DNA of 9,922 nt from Acidimicrobiia bacterium (GTDB taxonomy: Bacteria; Actinomycetota; Acidimicrobiia; Spongiisociales; UBA5794), in assembly GCA_030598905.1 (NCBI GenBank), contig JAUVPA010000041.1:1-9922 (forward strand), given 5' to 3'. A program made the position numbers and the translations under genes. A model generated the notes under the pieces. That model saw only the letters and a list, made by a program, of their open reading frames with translations, searched no databases and was not told the DNA's origin. This document shows, in pieces, positions 1 to 6,386 of the stretch. Position 1 is the first letter of the stretch. Each line of letters begins with the position of its first letter.

Positions 1-1224
1 ACGAACGGATGCCGACCGGCGCTCGCCGAGCAGCAACGTCAGATCTCCAAAGTACGCCCCCGCGCTGAGAGTGGCATAGACCCGGTCGTCGTCTGGCGAG
101 ACCACTTCCACCTGCCCGTCTGCGATGAAATAGATGCCGTCGGCGACCTCTCCACTCCTGACGACGTAGCCGCCAGGATGAATGACCATCGGTGTTAGCG
201 ACGCGAGAAGCTCTTCACGCAGAGGACGGGGCGACATGCTGAAGATCGGTATCTGCGGTAGAAGGTCACGCATGAGCTCCGACTGCACCTGCACGCGGAG
301 GGATGCAGGGAGATCGCCCAGCAGCGATTGCACGCCCAACCCTCGATGACGGTCCCACAGGTATTCGTAGTACCTCCGGACCTCGATACCGACTTGTGGG
401 TCGACTTTCCGAGACCTCAGATAGCTCTCGACAGTATCGACACGGCTCCAAAAGGCAGCCTTCGACATATTGAGCGTGCTCAGTAGCGAGGCACCGGTCG
501 CGATGAAGTACGCGAACAGGGACGCGCCGATGATGATGGCAAAGAGCGAGAAGATGTACTCCTCTGTGCTCTTCGGCACGATGTCACCGAATCCGACTGT
601 CGTGGTGGTGACAACGACCCAGTAGAGCGACAGCAGGTAGGCCATCCCACCTCCTTCGCCTACGACTCCGACTCGTACCGGCCAAGAGTCTTCCGGGAAG
701 TCGCCGACAAAGGCCATGAGATACCAGATGCAGGCGAGGAGGTGCAGCACGACGCCCGCCACAACGAACAGTCGGACTACCCGAACCATTGCGGTGTTTG
801 TCGATGCCCTTCGCTCCGCCCGACGGAGGACCGCGAACACCATCTCCACCCTGATAACGCGCAGGAGTCGGACCCATAGGACTAGCGAAATTCCCCACGG
901 CATTGCAGTTGCAGCGAAGAAGAGAATGTCGATCGGGAGGGTTCCCAGCAGAATGATCGATAGGCGACGCCTCGAGTAGCGAGACCCGACGCGATCGGTG
1001 TAGCCCTGCTCTTCGCTGGCCAGCCGGCGGGACCTGCGGGATCCGAACCAAAGGTCTGCTAGGAACACTGCATCGATGCCGTAGATGATCAAAGACGTGC
1101 TCAGCCGAGGTTCGTGAACGAACGCGAATTCTGTAGTGACGAGGAAAACCGACACCAGGCCAAGGATTCCAAGCGCGACGTCCCATGACGGGCGAGGATG
1201 AGCGTCAGGGTCCGAGATGACCAC
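1..1224 (-). CDS. Cyclic-nucleotide-binding voltage-sensor-type potassium channel (HCN/EAG-like), C-terminus cut by window edge
   Basis: The frame is open without a stop from a GTG at 1224 to the left edge (408 codons), so the C-terminus is missing. It reads as a six-helix channel. S1 lies at about residues 17-35, S2 46-60, S3 90-108, and S4 near 115-137 with arginines every third position (R119, R122, R125). S5 lies at about 147-172, the pore at 195-216 and S6 at 221-250. The selectivity filter TTTTVGFGD (207-214) is of the K+ type. A C-linker with a YYEYLW motif (285-290) leads into a cyclic-nucleotide-binding domain (from ~330) whose phosphate-binding cassette YFGDLTLLLGERRSASVR (391-408) closely resembles that of HCN channels. 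The usual Glu of FGE is Asp, and the phosphate-binding Arg is present. It probably conducts K+ and is modulated by cAMP or cGMP. The start is five bases after the STAS stop with a weak ribosome site, suggesting translational coupling. The gene-level identity is strong; the ligand and gating are inferred. Confidence 0.92.
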   Translation of the reverse strand, partial: MVISDPDAHPRPSWDVALGILGLVSVFLVTTEFAFVHEPRLSTSLIIYGIDAVFLADLWFGSRRSRRLASEEQGYTDRVGSRYSRRRLSIILLGTLPIDILFFAATAMPWGISLVLWVRLLRVIRVEMVFAVLRRAERRASTNTAMVRVVRLFVVAGVVLHLLACIWYLMAFVGDFPEDSWPVRVGVVGEGGGMAYLLSLYWVVVTTTTVGFGDIVPKSTEEYIFSLFAIIIGASLFAYFIATGASLLSTLNMSKAAFWSRVDTVESYLRSRKVDPQVGIEVRRYYEYLWDRHRGLGVQSLLGDLPASLRVQVQSELMRDLLPQIPIFSMSPRPLREELLASLTPMVIHPGGYVVRSGEVADGIYFIADGQVEVVSPDDDRVYATLSAGAYFGDLTLLLGERRSASVR

Positions 1225-1228
1225 TACG

Positions 1229-1555
1229 TCAACCTGTGAGAGCCGCTGTTTCGTCGTCGAAGATGGAGAAGATTGTGCTGAAGCCTGAAACGTCAAACAC
1301 TTCTTGTACCGATGGGTTGAGCCCGCACAGCCGAACCACGCCGGCCGGGCTCATCCTCTTTGCAGTAGCCAAGAGGACTCTCAGCCCCGCGCTCGAGACA
1401 AAATCGACGCCACTGAGGTCGACGATGATGACAGAATTGCCGGCATCCACGAGCGCGTCGAGGTGAGCTTGCGCTTCGGGAGCGGTGCCCGTGTTGAGGT
1501 TCCCCTCGAAGTGGGCGATGGTCGCGTTCTCGCGCTCATCGTTTGTGACGTTCAT
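1229..1555 (-). CDS. STAS-domain anti-sigma factor antagonist (RsbV/SpoIIAA-like)
   Basis: A 108-residue protein, the usual length of a single-domain antagonist. In partner switching such a protein binds an RsbW-type kinase/anti-sigma factor when unphosphorylated and is released when phosphorylated on a Ser. The signature DLSGVDFVSSAGLRVLL (46-62) is present. By alignment to RsbV and SpoIIAA, the phosphorylated residue should be Ser55, followed by A-G-L. The Asp that usually precedes it is Ser54. The ATG at 1555 has a good ribosome site (AAGGAG at 1563-1568) and overlaps the stop of the Amt-phosphatase-kinase gene by 4 bases. The two are therefore co-translated, and the fusion's phosphatase and kinase domains are the obvious partners. 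No sigma factor or separate anti-sigma gene is present in the window, so the final output is unknown. Confidence 0.93.
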   Translation of the reverse strand: MNVTNDERENATIAHFEGNLNTGTAPEAQAHLDALVDAGNSVIIVDLSGVDFVSSAGLRVLLATAKRMSPAGVVRLCGLNPSVQEVFDVSGFSTIFSIFDDETAALTG

Positions 1556-4500
1556 ACATCCGCTCCTTCGCTGCCATCAGCTGTCAGATCCTTCATGACG
1601 GTTACTACGTTTCGGCCAGCCCGGCGGCTGTAGTCGAACTCGTCCATGATCGTTCTCACGAGATGGATCCCTAAGCCTCCGATTCTGCGCTCCTCGATTG
1701 AAGCATGAATATCCGGCCTCTCCATGCCGAACGGGTTGAAGGGGACGCCGTCATCGCTGAACGTCATCACGAGTCTGTGTGGAGCCAGTTCTACGTCGAC
1801 CTCTATCTGGTGGTCGCCGTCGCTTTCATAGGCGTAGGAGACGATGTTGTTGAGCAGTTCGTCGAGAGCCAGCAACACAGACCGCCGGACGGCTTCTTCG
1901 AGTCCATGGAGTTCGGCGAAAGCCTCAAACTCGGCGGCGACTGACTCGATCTCGTCGATGTTGTTGTTCATCGCCAGGGCAATCCGGTGCGACTGCACAG
2001 CCTCTGTTCCTTTCAGGGAGAAGGCAAGGACCGTGATGTCGTCAGACTGCTCTGCCGTACTCCGATGCTCGGCGACGGCATCGAAGACGAGTTCGACCGC
2101 CTCTTCCGTGTCAACCATCCGGGACCGTTTGAGGAGCGACTCGAGTCTCTCTTCCGAATAGAGCTGCTCCGCCGGGTCCATCGCCTCGGTCACCCCGTCC
2201 GTGAAGAGGATCATGCAATCGCCGGCGCTGAGCTGCCTCGACCCCTCTCGATAGGCTATTCCTTCGATCGCTCCTGTGACGGGGCCGTGTCGCTCGTCGA
2301 GCGTGATCAGCTCACCACCTCCCTCAACGATGTATGGCGGATTGTGCCCGGCGTTGGTGTACACCACTCTTCCGGACCGCAGATCGATGATGCACAGGAA
2401 GATTGTCACGAACATGGACGTGTCATTGTTGACATTCAGATCCACGTTGACAGCCGTGAGAATGCTGGCCGGTGACGTGTCGGACGAAGCGTACGATTTG
2501 ATCAGCGTCTTGGTGACCGCCATGAAGAGCGCGGCCGCGACCCCCTTGTCGGAGACGTCGCCGACGCAGAAGCACAGGTGATGCTCGTCGATGAAGAAGA
2601 AATCGTAGAAGTCGCCTCCGACCTCGCGAGCCGGTTCTAGCGTGGCGTAGATCGAAAACTCGGGCCGCTCCGGGAAGTCAAGCGGCAGCATGCTCATCTG
2701 GATGTCGCGGCCGATGTTGAGTTCGCTCTCCATCCGATCCTTGGCCTTAGCCAGCTGCATCTCCATCTCCCGCCGCTCCGTGATGTCGAAGCCGATGCTG
2801 ATGACCTCTGTGACGTTGTTGTTTTCGTCGACGATGGGGCGATCGCGCCACGCCACCCAGACGGGCGTTCCGTCAAGTTTGCGACACTCGAGCTCGCAGA
2901 CCAGGCTCTCGTGGGGGTTCGCGATGAGCTGCCGCCGTGCCGCTTCCCAAGCGTCGCTCCAGGGGCGGAAGGTCTCGCTGCCAGGTCGGCCTATGACCTC
3001 TTCTGCAGCGAAGCCGAAAAGGTCGATCCCGAACTGATTCATTTCGAGAACCACCCCATCGACGGTCCAGCGCTCAATGATGGTCTCGGTGCTCTCGAGC
3101 TGTTCGAGAGCGAGACCTAGTTTCGCGTTCGTAGATCGCAACGCCTCCGTCTGACTGTCGACGATCTCCTCGAGGTGGTCCTGGTAGTCGCGGACCTGTG
3201 CCTCCGTCTCCTCGAGACTGTCGATCAACGTGTTGTAGCCCGTCGCGATCTGGCCAACCTCGGTAAAAGGCTCGACCTGGGCACGGAGCGAGAGGTCACC
3301 GGTCCTGGCCTGGGTATCGATCACCTGGACAAAGTCGTACAGCTCTGACGTAGCCCCGTGTTCATATACATTCAGCCCTATGTGCTCGGCCTCCGGAGGC
3401 ACCCTGAGAGGCCTGATGCGATTGGCCGCATGTGCGATGAGGTAGGTGGTCGGGAACACGAGAGCGGCGCAAGCCGCGATCCCAAGCGCCTGGACGCCAA
3501 CCTGCTCGATCCGACTGAGACCGGTGCCCAACAGCTCGTGGTCCCCGAAAATGCCGACGGCCTGGGTTCCCCAGATCCCGGCGGCAAGATGCACGGGTAC
3601 GGCACCAACGGCGTCGTCGATTCGGAGTCTCTCGAGCAGGATCGCGGCAAAGACCGCGACCAATCCACCGATGGCCCCGATCACTGCGGCGCTGATAGGA
3701 GTCACGGCGAAGGCGTTGGCGGTGATTGCGACGAGCCCGCCCAGTGTGCCGTTGATGACGTAGCCGATCTCAGGGCGTCCGCTGAGCCGGTAGCCGAGGA
3801 GCATTGCAGCTAGCAGGCCCGTGGTGCCGGCGAGCACGGTGTTGGCGATCACCCGTCCCAAGTCGGCGCTGACGCCCAGAGTGCTGCCTCCGTTGAAGCC
3901 GAGCCAACCGACCCACAGCAAAATGACGCCCAAGGTGGCCAAAGGGAGGTTGCTGCCTTGGATCGATCGCGGCGGGCCATCTTTCGGAAACCGACCGATG
4001 CGCGCTCCGATGACGACCAGGATTGCCAAACCTGTCCACCCTCCCACGCTGTGCACCACTGTCGAGCCGGCAAAGTCGATGAAACCCAGCTCGGCCAGCC
4101 AACCGATCGACTCGCCGACGTCGATGCCTGCCCAAGCCCAGTGACCAAAGATCGGATAGGTCACTCCGGCGACCAGCGCAGCCATACCGAGGTATGCGCC
4201 AAAACGAAGCCGTTCGGCGACAGCTCCAGACACGATGGTCACTGCCGTGGCGCAGAACATCAGCTGGAAGATGAAGAACACTGCTGGCCAGGCTTCGGCT
4301 TCGTCAAAGGACCGAGCAAAGCCGCTTGTCCCGAACCAACCACCAAAGGTCCCACCGAACATGATGGCGAACCCGAATAGCCAGAACATGAACGTGGCGA
4401 CGCCAAAATCCGCCAAATTCTTGATGGCCACGTTGACGTTGTTCTTCGTCCGAGTCAGACCTGCCTCGAGAGCGAGGAACCCCGCCTGCATGAGGAAAAC

Positions 4501-4605
4501 TAAGACGGCTGCCGTCAGGACCCAGAGCAGATCGGCACTCGGGACAGTCGAGCCCTGCGCTATCAATGGAATACCGCTCATCGGCGACCGCCCATCATGG
4601 AACAC
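1552..4605 (-). CDS. Ammonium transporter-HAMP/PAS-PP2C phosphatase-RsbW kinase fusion (putative ammonium receptor)
   Basis: Up to 1,017 residues. The Amt domain covers about 22-400. Expected conduction residues are visible: twin His (H185 in TVVH, H339 in PVH), the Phe pair F113/F117, W158, D177, F237 and S241. A HAMP-like segment (~425-470), a coiled coil (~460-508) and a PAS domain (~509-612, ending DITERREME) follow. The SpoIIE/RsbU PP2C domain (~630-865) has its metal-binding motifs: GGDFYD (663-668), GDVSDKG (682-688), FTDGVTEA (801-808) and SDDITVL (854-860). A C-terminal HATPase (~875-1008) has the N-box Glu916/Asn920, DDG (951-953) and GGLGIHLVR (976-984). It likely sits in the inner membrane, sensing ammonium and controlling STAS phosphorylation. 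The furthest start is GTG at 4605, with a purine stretch immediately against it. An ATG at 4581 with GGGCGG upstream is equally or more likely (1,009 residues). No glnK neighbour is present, unlike ordinary amt genes. The domains are certain; sensing is inferred. Confidence 0.93.
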   Translation of the reverse strand: MFHDGRSPMSGIPLIAQGSTVPSADLLWVLTAAVLVFLMQAGFLALEAGLTRTKNNVNVAIKNLADFGVATFMFWLFGFAIMFGGTFGGWFGTSGFARSFDEAEAWPAVFFIFQLMFCATAVTIVSGAVAERLRFGAYLGMAALVAGVTYPIFGHWAWAGIDVGESIGWLAELGFIDFAGSTVVHSVGGWTGLAILVVIGARIGRFPKDGPPRSIQGSNLPLATLGVILLWVGWLGFNGGSTLGVSADLGRVIANTVLAGTTGLLAAMLLGYRLSGRPEIGYVINGTLGGLVAITANAFAVTPISAAVIGAIGGLVAVFAAILLERLRIDDAVGAVPVHLAAGIWGTQAVGIFGDHELLGTGLSRIEQVGVQALGIAACAALVFPTTYLIAHAANRIRPLRVPPEAEHIGLNVYEHGATSELYDFVQVIDTQARTGDLSLRAQVEPFTEVGQIATGYNTLIDSLEETEAQVRDYQDHLEEIVDSQTEALRSTNAKLGLALEQLESTETIIERWTVDGVVLEMNQFGIDLFGFAAEEVIGRPGSETFRPWSDAWEAARRQLIANPHESLVCELECRKLDGTPVWVAWRDRPIVDENNNVTEVISIGFDITERREMEMQLAKAKDRMESELNIGRDIQMSMLPLDFPERPEFSIYATLEPAREVGGDFYDFFFIDEHHLCFCVGDVSDKGVAAALFMAVTKTLIKSYASSDTSPASILTAVNVDLNVNNDTSMFVTIFLCIIDLRSGRVVYTNAGHNPPYIVEGGGELITLDERHGPVTGAIEGIAYREGSRQLSAGDCMILFTDGVTEAMDPAEQLYSEERLESLLKRSRMVDTEEAVELVFDAVAEHRSTAEQSDDITVLAFSLKGTEAVQSHRIALAMNNNIDEIESVAAEFEAFAELHGLEEAVRRSVLLALDELLNNIVSYAYESDGDHQIEVDVELAPHRLVMTFSDDGVPFNPFGMERPDIHASIEERRIGGLGIHLVRTIMDEFDYSRRAGRNVVTVMKDLTADGSEGADV
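1563..1568 (-). promoter_or_regulatory. Ribosome binding site of the STAS gene
   Basis: AAGGAG on the minus strand, seven bases before the ATG at 1555. It lies inside the last codons of the preceding phosphatase-kinase gene. The STAS protein therefore has its own strong initiation site as well as the 4-base overlap, and may be made in excess of the large membrane protein. Confidence 0.75.
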
Positions 4606-4628
4606 CCCTCAGGGCGTGTGGCTCATCC

Positions 4629-4645
4629 CCAGGTGAATCACCTGG
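4629..4645. promoter_or_regulatory. 17-base perfect palindrome, candidate operator between divergent genes
   Basis: CCAGGTGA-A-TCACCTGG is an exact inverted repeat of two 8-base arms around one central base. It lies between the Amt-fusion start (4605 or 4581) and the divergent deaminase gene (4716). Its position in a short divergent region, with a central odd base, suits a dimeric repressor or activator. It lies just downstream of a possible minus-strand -10 element (4652-4657), so binding would overlap the start of transcription. I do not recognise the motif as a known GlnR or AmtR site. An RNA hairpin in the leader is the alternative. Confidence 0.45.
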
Positions 4646-4651
4646 CGACCA

Positions 4652-4657
4652 ACTGTA
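4652..4657 (-). promoter_or_regulatory. Possible -10 element of the Amt-STAS-channel operon
   Basis: TACAGT on the minus strand fits the actinobacterial TAnnnT -10 pattern. The expected transcription start is near 4645, leaving a 5' leader of about 40-65 bases. No convincing -35 hexamer lies 16-18 bases further up, so either it is activator-dependent or the call is wrong. Confidence 0.22.
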
Positions 4658-4678
4658 GCTAGGTCGGCTATATCCACG

Positions 4679-4706
4679 TTGGGGTCGGCCGCTTTCCCGA
4701 TACGCT
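4679..4706 (+). promoter_or_regulatory. Possible promoter of the adenosine deaminase-like gene (near-leaderless)
   Basis: TTGGGG (4679-4684), a 16-base spacer and TACGCT (4701-4706) resemble a housekeeping -35/-10 pair. The predicted start of transcription at about 4712-4714 is only a few bases before the ATG at 4716. There is no clear Shine-Dalgarno site apart from a GGGTGGG run. This fits a leaderless or near-leaderless mRNA, which is common in actinobacteria. Confidence 0.38.
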
Positions 4707-4715
4707 GGGTGGGCA

Positions 4716-5777
4716 ATGACGCTTGATTTCGGGTCGCTTCCCAAGGTCCTCCTGCACGATCACCTCGACGGTGGTCTGCGAGCAACGACGCTGGTGGAGT
4801 TAGCGAAAGTTGCGGGTTATCGCCGGTTGCCGACGGCGAATCCCCAACACCTAGCCGACTGGATCACCCGCGGCAGCGCCGGTTCCATCGAGAAGATCCT
4901 CTGGGCCGTCAAACAAGTGATTGCGGTCACGCAAACAACATCGGCGCTGCAGCGAGTCGGCAAAGAAGCTGCCGAGGACCTGGCGAGAGACGGTGTGGTA
5001 TACGCCGAGACGCGATTCGCCCCGCTCCGGCACACGGCGGGCGACCTCTCTGCGAAACAGGCCATCGATGCTGTGCTGGCAGGCCTGAACGCCGGGGCCT
5101 CCGAAGCCGATATTCACGTATGTGTCGTGCTGGCGGCCATGAGAAACGAACCAGACGTGGAATCTGTGGTCAGGCTTGCCATCGACTATCGAGACAGAGG
5201 AGTCGTCGGCTTCGACATTGCCGGGCCAGAAGTCGGTTTCTCGAACCTGGATCACACGGGTGCGCTCCGTGTGGCCCACGAGGCTGACATTCCCGTCACC
5301 CTCCACGCCGGTGACGAGTCCGGTCCAGACTCGATCGCAGAGGCGATAGAGCTCTGCGGCGCACGCCGCGTCGGCGTCGCACACCGACTGATCGATGACA
5401 TCGAAATGACCGATGATGGTGAAGCGCAGCTTGGACCGACGGCAAGGCTCGTTCGAGATCGTGCAATACCATTGGAGATCTGCCCGCGGGCTGGCATTCA
5501 TCTTCATGGGCTAGCCGCGGGCGATCATCCTGTGGGCGTGTTCCACGCCAGTGGCCTCCCCATCACGATCAACACCGATAGCCGACTGATCGCAGACACG
5601 TCCATGACCCGCGAAATGGAGCTGCTCCATGAGCACTACGGCTTCACCATCGACGATCTCCGCTCGGTCACGCTGCGCGCTGTCGATGTTGCATTCTGTG
5701 ATGACGAAACCCGAGCGTCGGTCCGACGTATCGTGGAACGAGGGTTCACTGATGTAGAGGGGACCGCGTCGCGTTAG
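4716..5777 (+). CDS. Adenosine deaminase-like protein with altered catalytic residues
   Basis: 353 residues, close to actinobacterial adenosine deaminases (about 365), which hydrolyse adenosine to inosine and NH3. The family landmarks run in order: LLHDHLDGGLR (12-22) with zinc ligands H14 and H16, YAETRFAP (96-103), GFDIAGPE (165-172), LHAGD (196-200) with zinc ligand H197, and NTDSRL (286-291) with zinc ligand D288. Three catalytic-site features depart from the norm. HAGE is HAGD, so the proton-donating Glu becomes D200 (with E201 next). The catalytic His of the usual G-H-G motif is Val221, with a His two positions later (GVAHR). The CPxSN motif is CPRAG (256-260). The frame is uninterrupted, so this is not a broken gene. 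It may be a deaminase of another substrate or a catalytically altered paralogue. It is divergent from the ammonium-receptor operon, which is suggestive because the classical reaction releases ammonia. Confidence 0.85.
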   Translation: MTLDFGSLPKVLLHDHLDGGLRATTLVELAKVAGYRRLPTANPQHLADWITRGSAGSIEKILWAVKQVIAVTQTTSALQRVGKEAAEDLARDGVVYAETRFAPLRHTAGDLSAKQAIDAVLAGLNAGASEADIHVCVVLAAMRNEPDVESVVRLAIDYRDRGVVGFDIAGPEVGFSNLDHTGALRVAHEADIPVTLHAGDESGPDSIAEAIELCGARRVGVAHRLIDDIEMTDDGEAQLGPTARLVRDRAIPLEICPRAGIHLHGLAAGDHPVGVFHASGLPITINTDSRLIADTSMTREMELLHEHYGFTIDDLRSVTLRAVDVAFCDDETRASVRRIVERGFTDVEGTASR

Positions 5778-5780
5778 GAG

Positions 5781-5823
5781 GCCCGGCATCGGTCACTGAA
5801 CCGAGCTGTCTGACCGACCGGGC
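5781..5823 (+). terminator. Stem-loop after the deaminase gene, possible terminator
   Basis: GCCCGGcaTCGGTCA (5781-5795) pairs with TGACCGACCGGGC (5811-5823), giving a 13-base-pair GC-rich stem with a two-base bulge and a 15-base loop. It begins four bases after the stop codon. No T-tract follows, so it is a weak intrinsic terminator at best. It could instead stabilise the 3' end of the mRNA. Confidence 0.5.
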
Positions 5824-5839
5824 ATTCCTCCCCTGCGAG

Positions 5840-5845
5840 TACCGT
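5840..5845 (+). promoter_or_regulatory. Possible -10 element of the small membrane protein gene
   Basis: TACCGT fits TAnnnT and ends six bases before the ATG at 5852, placing the transcription start at or next to the start codon. No Shine-Dalgarno site precedes this gene, consistent with a leaderless transcript. No clear -35 is seen. Confidence 0.25.
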
Positions 5846-5851
5846 TAGCCC

Positions 5852-6259
5852 ATGAAGCGTCGCGGCCCGCTCGGTCCCGATCCCCTGGCGACGGTGACCT
5901 TCGCCGGTGTGGCCCTCATCGTCTCGGCAGCATTCCTCGGTGCGGCGCGCATCGACGGCGAGTCGATCGGCTTCATCGAAGGTGCTGTCGTCCTGACGCC
6001 CCTGATCATCCTCGGCGTCTACGTAATCACCCAGGTCGAGCGGCGACCCGGTCCAGACAGGGCGCTCCAGGAGGCGGCAGTGAGGATCCTCACAGCTGAG
6101 ATCGACGATCCGACGACGCCAATCGATCCCCGCCTCAGCGAGGCCGCCGCCGACCTTCTCGTCGCGATTGGAGCATCGAGCCGTGACGCTGCCGAGAACC
6201 GGTTGCGTCGTGCACTCAGCCGGTCAACCAATCGATCAGCCATCCGCCCATCTGGATGA
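5852..6259 (+). CDS. Small two-helix membrane protein, function unknown
   Basis: 135 residues, not recognised as a named family. The N-terminus is basic (MKRR). Two hydrophobic segments follow, at about residues 12-32 and 41-61, joined by a short polar turn (RIDGESIG). After the second helix comes a charged, probably cytoplasmic tail of some 74 residues. The tail is Ala/Arg/Glu-rich and likely helical, and is interrupted by a proline-rich stretch near 87-93. The ATG at 5852 lacks a ribosome site but has a possible -10 six bases upstream. The last 44 bases overlap the tail of a convergent 54-residue gene on the minus strand. Codon use and the hydrophobic pattern support a real gene. The role cannot be inferred from context. 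Confidence 0.65.
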   Translation: MKRRGPLGPDPLATVTFAGVALIVSAAFLGAARIDGESIGFIEGAVVLTPLIILGVYVITQVERRPGPDRALQEAAVRILTAEIDDPTTPIDPRLSEAAADLLVAIGASSRDAAENRLRRALSRSTNRSAIRPSG

Positions 6260-6380
6260 GTCTCAGTATCACGTAGATAGCGGCGGCACCGACGAGCAGA
6301 ATGAACGAGATCGGGACCTTTGCCCGAGACTCGGCCGTCTCGTCCGCGCCGACGAACTCGTCACTCGGAGGATCGCCCAT
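6216..6380 (-). CDS. Small single-helix membrane protein (54 residues) after the carboxylase gene
   Basis: The minus-strand frame from ATG 6380 to TGA 6216 gives 54 residues. An acidic polar N-terminal part (MGDPPSDEFVGADETAES) is followed by one hydrophobic helix (about 23-42, KVPISFILLVGAAAIYVILR) and a short Trp-rich tail ending WLTG. The ATG is six bases after the stop codon of the acyl-CoA carboxylase gene, with no ribosome site of its own, so translation is probably coupled to it. It is too hydrophobic to be the soluble epsilon subunit that partners some actinobacterial carboxylases. The clean topology and operon position support a real gene; its function is unknown. Confidence 0.6.
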   Translation of the reverse strand: MGDPPSDEFVGADETAESRAKVPISFILLVGAAAIYVILRLIQMGGWLIDWLTG

Positions 6381-6386
6381 CGGTGA

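Noticed and set aside
584..1186. 200-residue minus-strand reading frame
   Set aside because: It lies in another frame over the channel gene, is Arg/Pro/Ser-rich with no domain, and the channel frame is continuous with all six helices and the K+ filter.
1987..2475. 162-residue plus-strand ORF inside the phosphatase region
   Set aside because: It is a shadow of the PP2C coding frame, whose metal-binding motifs are all on the minus strand.
4851..5507. 218-residue minus-strand ORF opposite the deaminase gene
   Set aside because: It has no domain or sensible hydrophobic pattern, and the plus-strand frame carries the deaminase motifs.
6216..6380. AccE-type epsilon subunit of the acyl-CoA carboxylase
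   Set aside because: The position would fit, but the 54-residue product has a clear transmembrane helix, unlike the soluble epsilon subunits.
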